A stretch of 51,452 nucleotides of DNA. It comes from a virus. The translations under genes and the position numbers were made by a program. Each line of letters opens with the position of its first letter. The stretch's first letter is position 1. Under the pieces are notes generated by a model that saw nothing but the letters and a program-made list of their open reading frames with translations, was not told where the DNA came from and did not search any database. This document shows, piece after piece, positions 33,631-40,997 of the stretch. The stretch is taken from positions 1-51,452 of IMG/VR virus record IMGVR_UViG_3300027123_000006; one strand, given 5' to 3'.

Positions 33631-34866
33631 ATGCTGACTCTTCTTCCTTATCAACAACGTGCTCTGAAAGCAGTTCAGAACTCCATTAAAGGTTCTGTGT
33701 ATATTCCTACTGGTGGTGGGAAAACTGTTGTGATGATGGAAGATGCTCGTCAGAGGATTCTTAACGCACTGGAACCAATGACATTTGTTGTTGTTGCTCC
33801 TCGTATTCTGCTTGCAAATCAACTTTGTTCTGAGTTTGAAGCATATCTCAAGGACCAGAATGTTGCTTATATGCACGTTCACAGTGGTGAAACTCATCAT
33901 CAATCCTCTACACGTCCAGCAGACATTGCAGAATACAATGACACTGCAATCGGAAGTGGCAAGCATCAGTTTATCTTCACCACTTACAATTCGATTGGTC
34001 GGGTGAATGAGTCTGATATTGAAATTGATGTTGTGTATTTTGATGAAGCACATCATTGCGTGAAACCATCTAACTTTGTGGGTATTGCTCATACTTCATC
34101 AGTTGCAGATAATGCTTATTTCTTCACTGCAACTCCGAAGTTCAATAACAGTATGGAGTCTATGAATAATACTGATGTTTATGGCAACAACATCATCAGT
34201 ATTCCTGCACAAGAACTGATTGATGCTGGTAGTATTATTCCTCCCAAAGTTGTGCCTTATGAAGCACAAACCATTCGCACTAAAGAAAATGCTGCATTTG
34301 TAGATGCAGAGAACATTGTAGGTATCCTGTCAGAGATTTCTGATTGTGATGCACCTAAAGTTCTTGTTGCTGCTCCTAGCACCAAAGTAATCTGGGCAAT
34401 GTTTACTGAGAGTGATTTGCTTCAACAACTCAATGATATGGGTTATACGATTATGCATATCACTTCTAAGCACGGTGCTTATATTGACAAACAGAAAGTG
34501 TCTCGTGAAGTCTTCTTTGAGAAGATGAATGAGTTTGGTGCAGACCCAGAAAAGAAGTTCATTGTGTTTCACTACAGCATCTTGTCTGAGGGTATGAACG
34601 TGCAGGGATTGACTGATTGCATTATGCTTCGCAATCTTCCATTGATTGAAATGGCACAGACTGTTGGACGGGTTATCCGTATGCACGGTGATGACCGTAA
34701 AGCAATCGCAGATGGTAAGATGAAAGCAGGAGAGTTTGCTTTCTACAAGAAACCATTTGGCACTATCACGATTCCTGTTAATAACAACTATGGTGATAAG
34801 ATTGCAAAGCAACTTCAAAATGTTGTGGATACTATCTTTGTGAAAGGTGAAGTTCTTGGTGTATAA
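33631..34866 (+). CDS. Superfamily 2 DEAH-type helicase (UvsW-like), 411 aa
   Basis: ATP-driven nucleic acid translocase. LPYQQRAL (5-12), Walker A PTGGGKT (26-32), DEAH (138-141), TATP (166-169) and motif VI QTVGRVIRMHGDDR (from 343). The segment LSEGMNVQGLTDCIMLR is motif V. Compact length suggests a core helicase without extra domains. T4 UvsW remodels recombination and replication intermediates; a similar role is inferred, but other SF2 helicases cannot be excluded. Own promoter; AT-rich TATAAATT follows the stop. Confidence 0.88.
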   Translation: MLTLLPYQQRALKAVQNSIKGSVYIPTGGGKTVVMMEDARQRILNALEPMTFVVVAPRILLANQLCSEFEAYLKDQNVAYMHVHSGETHHQSSTRPADIAEYNDTAIGSGKHQFIFTTYNSIGRVNESDIEIDVVYFDEAHHCVKPSNFVGIAHTSSVADNAYFFTATPKFNNSMESMNNTDVYGNNIISIPAQELIDAGSIIPPKVVPYEAQTIRTKENAAFVDAENIVGILSEISDCDAPKVLVAAPSTKVIWAMFTESDLLQQLNDMGYTIMHITSKHGAYIDKQKVSREVFFEKMNEFGADPEKKFIVFHYSILSEGMNVQGLTDCIMLRNLPLIEMAQTVGRVIRMHGDDRKAIADGKMKAGEFAFYKKPFGTITIPVNNNYGDKIAKQLQNVVDTIFVKGEVLGV

Positions 34867-34893
34867 ATTATATTATGTGTCCCACATAGAATT

Positions 34894-35058
34894 ATGCCAT
34901 TTACAAAGAAATTTCCACAGTCAGGAGAAACAACCCATATTCGGGTTCCGAAATGTTATGCTGAACTCATTGAAGAACTGATGGTAACGTTAGATGAACG
35001 ATTTGATGTAGATAAGGGCAAACATCTACTGAAGAAGTTCATACACAACTTAACGTGA
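34894..35058 (+). CDS. Ribbon-helix-helix-like small protein, 54 aa
   Basis: MPFTKKFPQSGETTHIRVPK, CYAELIEELMVTLDERFDVD. The basic strand THIRVPK and two following helices resemble CopG/Arc-type DNA-binding proteins; 43078 has a similar MRVP-L-CDALD pattern. Possible regulator. Confidence 0.7.
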   Translation: MPFTKKFPQSGETTHIRVPKCYAELIEELMVTLDERFDVDKGKHLLKKFIHNLT

Positions 35059-35156
35059 GTCCAATGATATCCTGTGCCACCTGTAGCACTGGCACAGTAA
35101 ATGAGCACATACCCCTAAATGTGTTATAGTAGTTCTATGGTTGAGGAAGACCTTCA
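35059..35156 (+). promoter_or_regulatory. Type B punctuation promoter
   Basis: Hairpin GTGCCAcctgtagcacTGGCAC (about 35072-35093), AGCACA, 15 bases, TATAGT at 35125-35130. Long leader of 27 bases. Confidence 0.62.
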
Positions 35157-35321
35157 ATGACTTACACCCCACATCTTTCTAAGATTCCTTATTTGATGAT
35201 TCCAGAAAACAGAGTGAATCTTGCATTCAACTGGTATCAACGAGATAGGAGTCATCCACAAAACTTTCCTGCTTATTCTTATTGGATTCAACAATGCACA
35301 AATGATGGGAGTGATTACTGA
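35157..35321 (+). CDS. Orphan protein, 54 aa
   Basis: MTYTPHLSKIPYLMIPENRV, NLAFNWYQRDRSHPQNFPAY. Aromatic and Pro-rich. ATGA-coupled to 35321. Confidence 0.73.
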   Translation: MTYTPHLSKIPYLMIPENRVNLAFNWYQRDRSHPQNFPAYSYWIQQCTNDGSDY

Positions 35322-35503
35322 TGGAAATGCTTGATACTGTTCTGACTATTGAGGAAGTTTTGACTGATAAACAATTGCTTGCTCTGCAAGACATTCTTTG
35401 CCATTACAAAGAGTTTCAGGAAGAACTTTACAACTATCCTGAACCTGATACTCTCTTCACTAAGACTCAACAAGAACTGTTTGACATCTTTAACATCAAA
35501 TGA
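35321..35503 (+). CDS. Orphan helical protein, 60 aa
   Basis: MEMLDTVLTIEEVLTDKQLL, ALQDILCHYKEFQEELYNYP. Helical, acidic. The second ATG (MLDTV) is possible. Confidence 0.74.
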   Translation: MEMLDTVLTIEEVLTDKQLLALQDILCHYKEFQEELYNYPEPDTLFTKTQQELFDIFNIK

Positions 35504-35706
35504 CTTCTATTTCTTTTACCTCTGGTGAGTTGTTGGATATTATGTCCGTACTTGAAGAGAAAGAAAATGCTCTTCAACTTGCAGAGAATTATCAACTCTC
35601 TGCTTATTATATGCACCTTGGGGGTCAATTCCAACGGATTTATGATAAACTGCAGGAGTTTGTTCCTGAGAACCGAGTTGCCAATCTTGTCCTTGCTGTG
35701 AATTGA
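35500..35706 (+). CDS. Orphan helical protein, 68 aa
   Basis: MTSISFTSGELLDIMSVLEE, KENALQLAENYQLSAYYMHL, FQRIYDKLQEF. A layout (ELLxIxxxLExR...YxxLxxKL) like 15506 and other cyanophage helical proteins. Function unknown. Confidence 0.76.
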   Translation: MTSISFTSGELLDIMSVLEEKENALQLAENYQLSAYYMHLGGQFQRIYDKLQEFVPENRVANLVLAVN

Positions 35707-35975
35707 TGACTATGGAAACACACAGTCTGATTATTCTTTCTACTGCACACCTACATCCATTGGAAGCAGCAAAGATTGATGAATTTTCTTATGTTGGAAA
35801 CAAAGAATGTGCTCTTGTTTCCACTGTTTCAGAGATGAGGGATTTCTATTATCAGGGTGGATTGGTTTGCTTGTGCGACCTGTTGAAATTGGTGCAAGAA
35901 AAATATAATGCAAAATATGTTCTCTTTGACCCTGATGCAGATACTACTGATGAGTTCAGGTATTATCAATGGTGA
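35706..35975 (+). CDS. Orphan protein, 89 aa
   Basis: MTMETHSLIILSTAHLHPLE, CALVSTVSEMRDFYYQGGLV, KYNAKYVLFDPDADTTDEFR. Alpha/beta pattern with a final Asp-rich strand. TGATG overlap with the previous gene. Confidence 0.77.
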   Translation: MTMETHSLIILSTAHLHPLEAAKIDEFSYVGNKECALVSTVSEMRDFYYQGGLVCLCDLLKLVQEKYNAKYVLFDPDADTTDEFRYYQW

Positions 35976-36055
35976 TGTGCCAGTTGTAGCACTGGCACAC
36001 TAAAAGAGCACAGAGGCACCAGATGCCTTATAATACTCTCATACGAAACAAACCG
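35973..36055 (+). promoter_or_regulatory. Hybrid punctuation element
   Basis: Type B start (GTGCCAgttgtagcacTGGCAC, AAAGAGCACAGAG) joined to a type A end (GGCACCAGATGCCTTATAATACTCTCATACG; TATAAT 36029-36034; AAACCG before ATG). Shows that the two element types recombine. Confidence 0.68.
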
Positions 36056-36223
36056 ATGACCCTGACCGAAGCAAACAAGATATGGTCCGACTGTTACAAC
36101 AGCGGCGACCTCTCACTGTGGAACAACTATACTAACGCCCAGCGTGAGCAGGCAATCGCCACCCGAGACGCCCACTTCAACGGTCGCCAGTGGGGCATCT
36201 GGAACATCAACGATTGGGACTGA
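36056..36223 (+). CDS. Orphan protein, 55 aa
   Basis: MTLTEANKIWSDCYNSGDLS, LWNNYTNAQREQAIATRDAH. Codons here are visibly richer in C and G (AACGCCCAGCGTGAGCAGGC) than in neighbouring genes, a possible recent arrival. Confidence 0.75.
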   Translation: MTLTEANKIWSDCYNSGDLSLWNNYTNAQREQAIATRDAHFNGRQWGIWNINDWD

Positions 36224-36338
36224 TTGCCCTACCTGGTGGTCTGACTGGTAAGTGATGGCACTCTGAAAACTGGCACAGGGCATCCTTCGGAGTGCCCTTT
36301 GATGCCTTATAATACTCTCATACACAAAGGAACTTCAA
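36224..36338 (+). promoter_or_regulatory. Terminator-promoter punctuation element (type A)
   Basis: GAAAACTGGCACAGGG, strong hairpin GGGCATCcttcggAGTGCCC (about 36278-36297) with TTT, TATAAT at 36308-36313, ACTCTCATACACAAAGGAAC as at 2370. The inverted segment CCTACCTGGTGG...CTGACTGG upstream is unexplained. Confidence 0.7.
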
Positions 36339-36605
36339 ATGCTTGATGCCTTTACTGATTATCCTATTGAAAAACTTGATGATATTGAATTTGAAAAAGC
36401 ACCCATTCGTAAATGCACCATTCTAACTTGGGACAGAAATAAGTATTGTGATGTCCTTGTATATTTTGTAGATGAGGATGGTGATTTGCGAGGACACATT
36501 ACTAACTTCAAGCAGTGGTATTTGTATAAGAATGAAGCACGACTTGATGATGGTATTCAATTTACTGATGATGAACTGAAAACTCTTCCTTGGACTTGCC
36601 GATGA
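36339..36605 (+). CDS. MLDAFTDYPI family protein (copy 2), 88 aa
   Basis: MLDAFTDYPIEKLDDIEFEK, RKCTILTWDRNKYCDVLVYF, NFKQWYLYKNEARLDDGIQF. Paralogue of 2401, duplicated together with its promoter leader. ATGA overlap with the next gene, unlike copy 1. Confidence 0.85.
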   Translation: MLDAFTDYPIEKLDDIEFEKAPIRKCTILTWDRNKYCDVLVYFVDEDGDLRGHITNFKQWYLYKNEARLDDGIQFTDDELKTLPWTCR

Positions 36606-36784
36606 CTGCTATTGAAATTGATGAAATGATGAACCGAATGGAATCATTTGGTGGTTCATTTGTTGTTGCACTTGCTTATGCAATGCGAAAAGCAGACCCA
36701 TCAAATAAAACTAGACTGATTCTTGCCTTTCCTGAGTATGTGAAAGAGTATGGACCAGAAAGTCAGTTTCCTGCGTATGAATGA
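36602..36784 (+). CDS. Conserved small protein, 60 aa
   Basis: MTAIEIDEMMNRMESFGGSF, VVALAYAMRKADPSNKTRLI, LAFPEYVKEYGP. The pattern GGSFxxALAxAxxxADPxN...AFPE is widespread in cyanophages; function unknown. Confidence 0.84.
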   Translation: MTAIEIDEMMNRMESFGGSFVVALAYAMRKADPSNKTRLILAFPEYVKEYGPESQFPAYE

Positions 36785-36966
36785 TGAAACCTAAGTTCCG
36801 TGCCGTATTAGAAATGGCAATAGAAGAAGGTGTAAGGTTTGGATACAATCGTGCTTTTAAGCATAATTCAGAACCACACATTGATTCTATATCTGATAGT
36901 ATAGTTACAGAAATCTTTAATTCACTTGACACTTGGTTTGATGACATCAACGACACTGAAAACTAA
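36781..36966 (+). CDS. Conserved small protein, 61 aa
   Basis: MMKPKFRAVLEMAIEEGVRF, GYNRAFKHNSEPHIDSISDS, IVTEIFNSLDTWFDD. Helical, similar to a cyanophage family with EGIRxGxxRAxKHxxxP. Often next to the previous family, as here. Confidence 0.82.
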   Translation: MMKPKFRAVLEMAIEEGVRFGYNRAFKHNSEPHIDSISDSIVTEIFNSLDTWFDDINDTEN

Positions 36967-36967
36967 A

Positions 36968-37375
36968 ATGAATCCTGAAATTAAACAGAAATGGGTTGAT
37001 GCTCTGCTTTCTGGCAAATACGAACAAGGCAGTGGGAAACTCCGTGGTGCAAATGGTTATTGTTGCCTTGGTGTTCTGTGTGACCTTTATTCACAAGAAC
37101 ACGATACTCAATGGGAGTTTAGGAGTCATGATGAAAATAGTGATGAAACTAATCCTGAACCAATGGACTATTGGTATTTCGATGGTGAGGGTGAGTTTCT
37201 GCCTAAATCTGTGATGAATTGGGCAGGATTTTCTCTTCATAGTCCTCAAGTTCGAGTTGATGTTACTGAGGATGATGATAAAGATGATTGGTCCTATAAG
37301 GAGTATATTGCCAATCTGAACGATACGGGTTATACTTTTGAAGCACTTTCTAAACTAATCGAAGAACAATTTTAA
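36968..37375 (+). CDS. GYCCLGVLCDLY family protein, 135 aa
   Basis: MNPEIKQKWVDALLSGKYEQ, NGYCCLGVLCDLYSQEH, LPKSVMNWAGFSLHSPQVRV, and a final TGYTFEALSKLIEEQF. The Cys-Cys-Leu-Gly core is the hallmark of a small protein family common in phages and bacteria (unknown function). Start at the ATG after AACTAAA. Confidence 0.85.
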   Translation: MNPEIKQKWVDALLSGKYEQGSGKLRGANGYCCLGVLCDLYSQEHDTQWEFRSHDENSDETNPEPMDYWYFDGEGEFLPKSVMNWAGFSLHSPQVRVDVTEDDDKDDWSYKEYIANLNDTGYTFEALSKLIEEQF

Positions 37376-37557
37376 TGGAAGAAGAAAACACTCTGACACA
37401 AGGACGTATTCCTACTCACAAAAGTGTAAACGTTGCACTTTTCTTTAATGATGAGATGGATGATGGTGAAGTGAGAGACTTTATTGAACGTATGACTGAA
37501 AAGTATCATCATCCTGATGATATTGTGAAAGATTATGAATACTGGTATGATGAGTGA
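37375..37557 (+). CDS. Orphan acidic protein, 60 aa
   Basis: MEEENTLTQGRIPTHKSVNV, ALFFNDEMDDGEVRDFIERM. TAATG overlap. Acidic; ends YEYWYDE. Confidence 0.76.
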   Translation: MEEENTLTQGRIPTHKSVNVALFFNDEMDDGEVRDFIERMTEKYHHPDDIVKDYEYWYDE

Positions 37558-37658
37558 GTCTAGTGTGAGACTGTGACAGTTGGGGGACTGTCCACCAAAC
37601 CCCCCATTTCCCCCTCTGGGGTGCTATCATTACAAAGTAATCGAGGTTAAGAGACCCA
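37558..37658 (+). promoter_or_regulatory. Terminator-promoter element before ArdA-like gene
   Basis: GTGACAGTTGGGGGACTGTC hairpin (GACAGTtgggggACTGTC, 37574-37591), then a C-rich stretch with CCCC...GGGG pairing and TATCAT at 37625-37630 followed by TACAAAGTAATCGAGG. Confidence 0.65.
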
Positions 37659-38054
37659 ATGCCTGCAACTGAAATGCAACTTAAAGAATCCACTGTTGAT
37701 TTCATTAAGGATTTGGTTGAGCAATCCTATTATGATGAAGATATGTATATTTTCATCGGTGAGCATGGTGAAGATACATTTGTTCAGTATTACGAAGAGT
37801 ATGTTCAGTTTGGTGAATCTTATAACTATCGTGCTGTAGATACTTTCATTGAAGAGTTTGGTATTGATAATCTCTCTTCCTTTGAAGATGCTTACCGTGG
37901 TGAATGGGAGTCTAAAGCAGATTATGCGGAAAACTTTGTAACTGATTGTTATTCTGTTGATTTCCCTGCTTTTATTGAGATTGACTGGGAAAATACCTTT
38001 GACAATCTTGATTCTGTTTATGTCAATGGTTTTGTTTTTGATACCAAATTCTGA
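37659..38054 (+). CDS. ArdA-like antirestriction protein (putative), 131 aa
   Basis: Residues about 60-130 (FIEEFGIDNLSSFEDAYRGE, WESKADYAENFVTDCYS, then DWENTFDNLD and YVNGFVF) follow the C-terminal pattern of ArdA, a DNA mimic that blocks type I restriction and modification enzymes: F-E-x-A-Y-x-G-x-(Y/W)-x-S-x-x-D-(F/Y)-A-E-x-F and a final VxGxVF. The protein is strongly acidic, as a DNA mimic should be, but shorter than typical ArdA (about 165 residues) and its N-terminal part is unlike. Fits a phage facing host restriction. First gene of the 37659-38523 unit. Confidence 0.68.
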   Translation: MPATEMQLKESTVDFIKDLVEQSYYDEDMYIFIGEHGEDTFVQYYEEYVQFGESYNYRAVDTFIEEFGIDNLSSFEDAYRGEWESKADYAENFVTDCYSVDFPAFIEIDWENTFDNLDSVYVNGFVFDTKF

Positions 38055-38056
38055 AT

Positions 38057-38305
38057 ATGAAACTTCAATCTAACGATGGAAACATGGTGGTAGATTTCTA
38101 CCCCATCAAAACACCTTTTGGTGATGTATCTCAAGAGTGGTTCTTGAAGACTCTCACTTTTATGGGTCAAAGTCAATCCAAGAAGTTTCTCAATCGCATT
38201 GAGATGAATCTTGAGATTGAAGAATATCTCAATCACACTATTCCGTATGAAGTTGTAGACTTCAATACGATTCCACAACTTGCTAATCCTTTTATTGGTG
38301 TCTGA
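38057..38305 (+). CDS. Orphan protein, 82 aa
   Basis: MKLQSNDGNMVVDFYPIKTP, QSKKFLNRIEMNLEIEEYLN, TIPYEVVDFNTIPQLANPFI. Follows the ArdA-like gene with a two-base gap. No domain recognised. Confidence 0.76.
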   Translation: MKLQSNDGNMVVDFYPIKTPFGDVSQEWFLKTLTFMGQSQSKKFLNRIEMNLEIEEYLNHTIPYEVVDFNTIPQLANPFIGV

Positions 38306-38307
38306 CA

Positions 38308-38523
38308 ATGCTTCTGAAACTAACTGACATTGAGTTTGATTTTGATGATGGAGAAGAAATCTCTGGGGAACTTCCTTATGATGAACAGGTTGCAGTCACT
38401 AAATCCGTGATTGGTGAAGTCTTTGAGGTTGAGACTGAAGATGAACTTGCTGATGCAGTTTCTGACAGAACTGGTTGGTGTGTGAAATATCTTGATTATG
38501 TTGAAATCTCTGAATCTCACTGA
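38308..38523 (+). CDS. Conserved small acidic protein, 71 aa
   Basis: MLLKLTDIEFDFDDGEEISG, ELPYDEQVAVTKSVIGEVFE, DRTGWCVKYLDYVEI. The LP...Q..L...V.G..(Y/F)EV pattern with DxTGWCV is common in cyanophage genomes; function unknown. Confidence 0.84.
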   Translation: MLLKLTDIEFDFDDGEEISGELPYDEQVAVTKSVIGEVFEVETEDELADAVSDRTGWCVKYLDYVEISESH

Positions 38524-38650
38524 GTCCAATGATGCCCTGTGCCACTTCTTCTAGTGGCACACTAAAAGAGCACAGACCCCTAAATGTGGTATTCTTAAAG
38601 GGTGGAAGGGGTCACACCCACCCACAAACGTCCAACTAACTCAAACTAAA
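38524..38650 (+). promoter_or_regulatory. Type B promoter with leader hairpin
   Basis: Hairpin GTGCCAcTTCTTCTAGTGGCAC (38539-38560), AGCACA, 15 bases, TATTCT at about 38590-38595, then a leader hairpin GGGTGG (38600-38605)/CCACCC (38618-38623). No Shine-Dalgarno before the ATG. Confidence 0.66.
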
Positions 38651-38848
38651 ATGACTGTTGATTTCTCTCGTGATGTGATGGTTGCTATGCTCTGCCAGGG
38701 TGATACTGGCAACGACATTCTGGATATTCTGAATGTTCTTGTTCCCTATCAAACTGAACTCACTCGTGAGCAAGTTTGTGAAGACCTGGGCATTGCTGAT
38801 TGTCCTGAGAATGATGATGAGATTGCCCGTGCTATGGTTGCTGCCTGA
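38651..38848 (+). CDS. Conserved small protein, 65 aa
   Basis: MTVDFSRDVMVAMLCQGDTG, NDILDILNVLVPYQTELTRE, an all-helical orphan of a type found in many cyanophages. The leader hairpin in front suggests RNA-level control. Confidence 0.82.
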   Translation: MTVDFSRDVMVAMLCQGDTGNDILDILNVLVPYQTELTREQVCEDLGIADCPENDDEIARAMVAA

Positions 38849-38856
38849 GTTTAATT

Positions 38857-38880
38857 TGGGGGAGATTCAATTCTCCCTCT
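38857..38880 (+). terminator. Hairpin terminator
   Basis: GGGGGAGA (38858-38865)/TCTCCCTC (about 38872-38879) pair across TTCAAT, followed by weakly T-rich sequence. Separates 38848 from 38912. Confidence 0.5.
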
Positions 38881-38911
38881 GTGGATTTAATTCATTTACT
38901 CTTTGATTCCA

Positions 38912-39100
38912 ATGTTTGTTATCTGTCCCGCATCTTTTGATTTGATTGATGCTGAGTGGTTTGACAATGTATATGAAGCAAAAGATGAAGCACTTGATTG
39001 GAGTGTTGAACTCTCTGGTGAGAATGTGATTGTTTATCGGGCAGTTGAGGAAGATGATGGTGCTTATGAGTTTGATAAACTCTATGCCATCTCTGCCTGA
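38912..39100 (+). CDS. Orphan protein, 62 aa
   Basis: MFVICPASFDLIDAEWFDNV, YEAKDEALDWSVELSGENVI, VYRAVEEDDGAYEF. Strand-helix-strand; acidic. The region 38849-38911 before it holds GGGGGAGATTCAATTCTCCCT, a hairpin terminator. Confidence 0.78.
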   Translation: MFVICPASFDLIDAEWFDNVYEAKDEALDWSVELSGENVIVYRAVEEDDGAYEFDKLYAISA

Positions 39101-39252
39101 TGAGAACTAAAACACTCACATTTAGACCACCAAATAAGATGCGAACTATAATTCTTATCTTTGCAGTTGCATTTATTTTCTCTCCGAGTGTGAGGAATGT
39201 AACTGCAAACACACTTTACACTGTTGCTGATATTATCAGCACAAATCGGTGA
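39100..39252 (+). CDS. Signal/anchor protein, 50 aa
   Basis: MRTKTLTFRPPNKMRTIILI, FAVAFIFSPSVRNVTANTLY. A second start at 39139 (MRTIILIFAVAFIFSP) gives a standard signal-peptide-like protein; both possible. A familiar small cyanophage membrane protein type with TAxxLxxxAD after the helix. Confidence 0.78.
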   Translation: MRTKTLTFRPPNKMRTIILIFAVAFIFSPSVRNVTANTLYTVADIISTNR

Positions 39253-39385
39253 GTCCAGTGTTGAGATGTGCCACTTGTTCTAGTGGCACACGAAATGGGC
39301 ACAGACCCCCAAATATGCTAATCTTAAAGGGTGGAGGGAGCAGGTCGCACTGTCCCACCCGAGTCTCAATCTTCATTCTTTTAAC
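39253..39385 (+). promoter_or_regulatory. Type B promoter with leader hairpin
   Basis: Hairpin GTGCCActtgttctaGTGGCAC (39268-39289), GGCACA, about 15 bases, TAATCT near 39319, leader hairpin GGGTGG (39329-39334)/CCACCC (39355-39360) and GAGTCTCAATCTTCATTC before the ATG. Confidence 0.64.
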
Positions 39386-40060
39386 ATGGACCGTTCACAA
39401 GTCATCTCCAAGATTCAGTCTATCCTGAAACTTCAGGAAGGAACTTCTTTTGATGGTGAAGCAGATGCTGCTGCCAAGATGATTGATAAACTGTGTAAGC
39501 AGTATGGTGTTACAATCACCGAAGCAACTGAAACTCAAGTTTATGATGAATCTTTCATCAATTTCAAACGTGTGAATGTTGCACTTACAACTCTTCTGAA
39601 TGCGATTGCATCTTTCTATGATGCAAAGGCATATATGAAGAATGGTGATGTTAAGTCTCTGCAAATCATTGGTAGTGAAGCACAACAAATCCAAGTGCGT
39701 CTCTATTATGATTACCTGAATCAAGTGATGGAGAAAGAAGCAGAAGTTGCATATCAAGCAGAGAAGATTATGTCTGCTCTAACTGGTGCAACTGTTTCTC
39801 GTAGTTTCAAACTTAATTTCCGCAAGGCATTTGCAGATAATGTTGCTCTGCGTTTGCGTGAAATGAAGAAAGCAGAGAACCGAGTTCACGATGATGCAAA
39901 AGCAGTGAGTGATAAACTCTCTACGATGCGATTCGGACGTGCAAAGAAGATGAATGGTGCTAATGGTGCTGGTGCTTATGCTGGTTCTAACGTTGGTGCT
40001 GGTGTATCTCTGAACCGTCAAGCAACTGGTTCTGTGACCAAACAACTGTGTGGAGTGTGA
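39386..40060 (+). CDS. DUF2786-domain protein, 224 aa
   Basis: The N-terminus (VISKIQSILKLQEGTSFDGE, AAAKMIDKLCKQYGVTI) matches the DUF2786 pattern K-I-x-x-x-L-x-L, then E-A-x-x-A and a second helix. The middle is a helical domain (LYYDYLNQVMEKEAEVAYQA) with SFKLNFRKAFADNVALRLRE, and the end is Gly/Ala/Asn-rich. Phage members are frequent; function unknown, possibly nucleic acid-associated. The leader hairpin and absence of Shine-Dalgarno are shared with 38651 and 40998. Confidence 0.82.
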   Translation: MDRSQVISKIQSILKLQEGTSFDGEADAAAKMIDKLCKQYGVTITEATETQVYDESFINFKRVNVALTTLLNAIASFYDAKAYMKNGDVKSLQIIGSEAQQIQVRLYYDYLNQVMEKEAEVAYQAEKIMSALTGATVSRSFKLNFRKAFADNVALRLREMKKAENRVHDDAKAVSDKLSTMRFGRAKKMNGANGAGAYAGSNVGAGVSLNRQATGSVTKQLCGV

Positions 40061-40104
40061 GTTAATCTCGCCTCTACTTCACTTTTCCCTTTATTCCTAA
40101 TACG

Positions 40105-40437
40105 ATGAACGCACAACTGACAATTGATGAGTGTAAACTGATGTGGGTTGTTGGTGCATTGCAACGACTTGCAACTTTGGGTATGATTGGTCCTGATATT
40201 CCTCTGAAACTTTCTGGTAGTGCAGTAGATGATTATCTTTATATTGATGAGCATCGGGAAATTCTGTTTGAATCTGATTTTGAGATTGCAAGTATTTTCA
40301 CTGCTATTGTCAATAGTGAATGTGACCCAAAAGTTCAAAATCCTGATGATACCAAACCTCTGATTGAACTTCTTCTGCAATATAAGAACAATCGCACCGA
40401 GATTGTGAAGTATGCACTCTCGCAACAAGTTATTTGA
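40105..40437 (+). CDS. Orphan protein, 110 aa
   Basis: MNAQLTIDECKLMWVVGALQ, RLATLGMIGPDIPLKLSGSA, FESDFEIASIFTAIVNSECD, helical. It follows the DUF2786 gene after 44 non-coding bases, so may be co-transcribed. Confidence 0.77.
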   Translation: MNAQLTIDECKLMWVVGALQRLATLGMIGPDIPLKLSGSAVDDYLYIDEHREILFESDFEIASIFTAIVNSECDPKVQNPDDTKPLIELLLQYKNNRTEIVKYALSQQVI

Positions 40438-40439
40438 AA

Positions 40440-40637
40440 ATGACAATGGATAAAGATTTAATGCAAATCACACTGAGTAAGGAAAATTATAAGGTTCTAC
40501 ATAAACTCATCTGCGACCAAATGGTTTATATTCTTTCTCCGTTTGACAATGATGATTATGAACCAACGCAAGAACATCTAAAGATTCTCGACGCAGTTAC
40601 AAAGTTCAGTTCTTATCAAGTTACTTACAATGTTTGA
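40440..40637 (+). CDS. Orphan helical protein, 65 aa
   Basis: MTMDKDLMQITLSKENYKVL, HKLICDQMVYILSPFDNDDY. The ATG at 40440 is preferred to the TTG at 40434, which overlaps the previous gene. Layout resembles the DLYxLxxxL helical families. Confidence 0.75.
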   Translation: MTMDKDLMQITLSKENYKVLHKLICDQMVYILSPFDNDDYEPTQEHLKILDAVTKFSSYQVTYNV

Positions 40638-40878
40638 CCTTCTGAAGTTTAACCCCCATCATATTCCTGAGTGTATTCAAGCACGACATAAGTTTTCCAA
40701 CGGTTGGGAGATTAGTGTAGTTGCTGGTCCACCGAATTGTGGTCTCTATGGCAACATCAATGAGAACAATTATGAAGTTGCAATTTTCCGTCCCAATGGA
40801 AATATGACTGAAGATGTAAATGGTTGGAATACTAAAGAAGAAGTATCTGCGATGATGTGGGTGCTGTCTCAACTCTAG
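40630..40878 (+). CDS. Conserved strand-rich protein, 82 aa
   Basis: MFDLLKFNPHHIPECIQARH, KFSNGWEISVVAGPPNCGLY, NNYEVAIFRPNGNMTEDVNG. The pattern FxNGxxxSVxxG...YGxxxxxYEVA(I/V)F is widespread in cyanophages. Function unknown. Confidence 0.83.
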   Translation: MFDLLKFNPHHIPECIQARHKFSNGWEISVVAGPPNCGLYGNINENNYEVAIFRPNGNMTEDVNGWNTKEEVSAMMWVLSQL

Positions 40879-40997
40879 TCTCTTATACCGTGTGCCACTT
40901 GTTCTAGTGGCACAGTAAATGAGCACAGACCCCTGGATGTGGTATATTAAAGAGGTGGAGGGGTCTGGTCCCACCCGAGTCCCATTCTTCATTCTTT
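40879..40997 (+). promoter_or_regulatory. Type B promoter with leader hairpin
   Basis: Hairpin GTGCCActtgttctaGTGGCAC (40892-40913), AGCACA (40922-40927), 15 bases, TATATT (40943-40948), leader hairpin GGTGG (40954-40958)/CCACC (40971-40975) and GAGTCCCATTCTTCATTC before the ATG. Confidence 0.66.

Noticed and set aside
33625-34092. 155-codon minus-strand frame opposite the helicase
   Set aside because: The plus strand encodes helicase motifs I and II at this place; the antisense frame has no family features.
34330-34818. 162-codon minus-strand frame opposite the helicase C-terminus
   Set aside because: Overlaps motif VI of the helicase and looks like antisense of a codon-biased gene.
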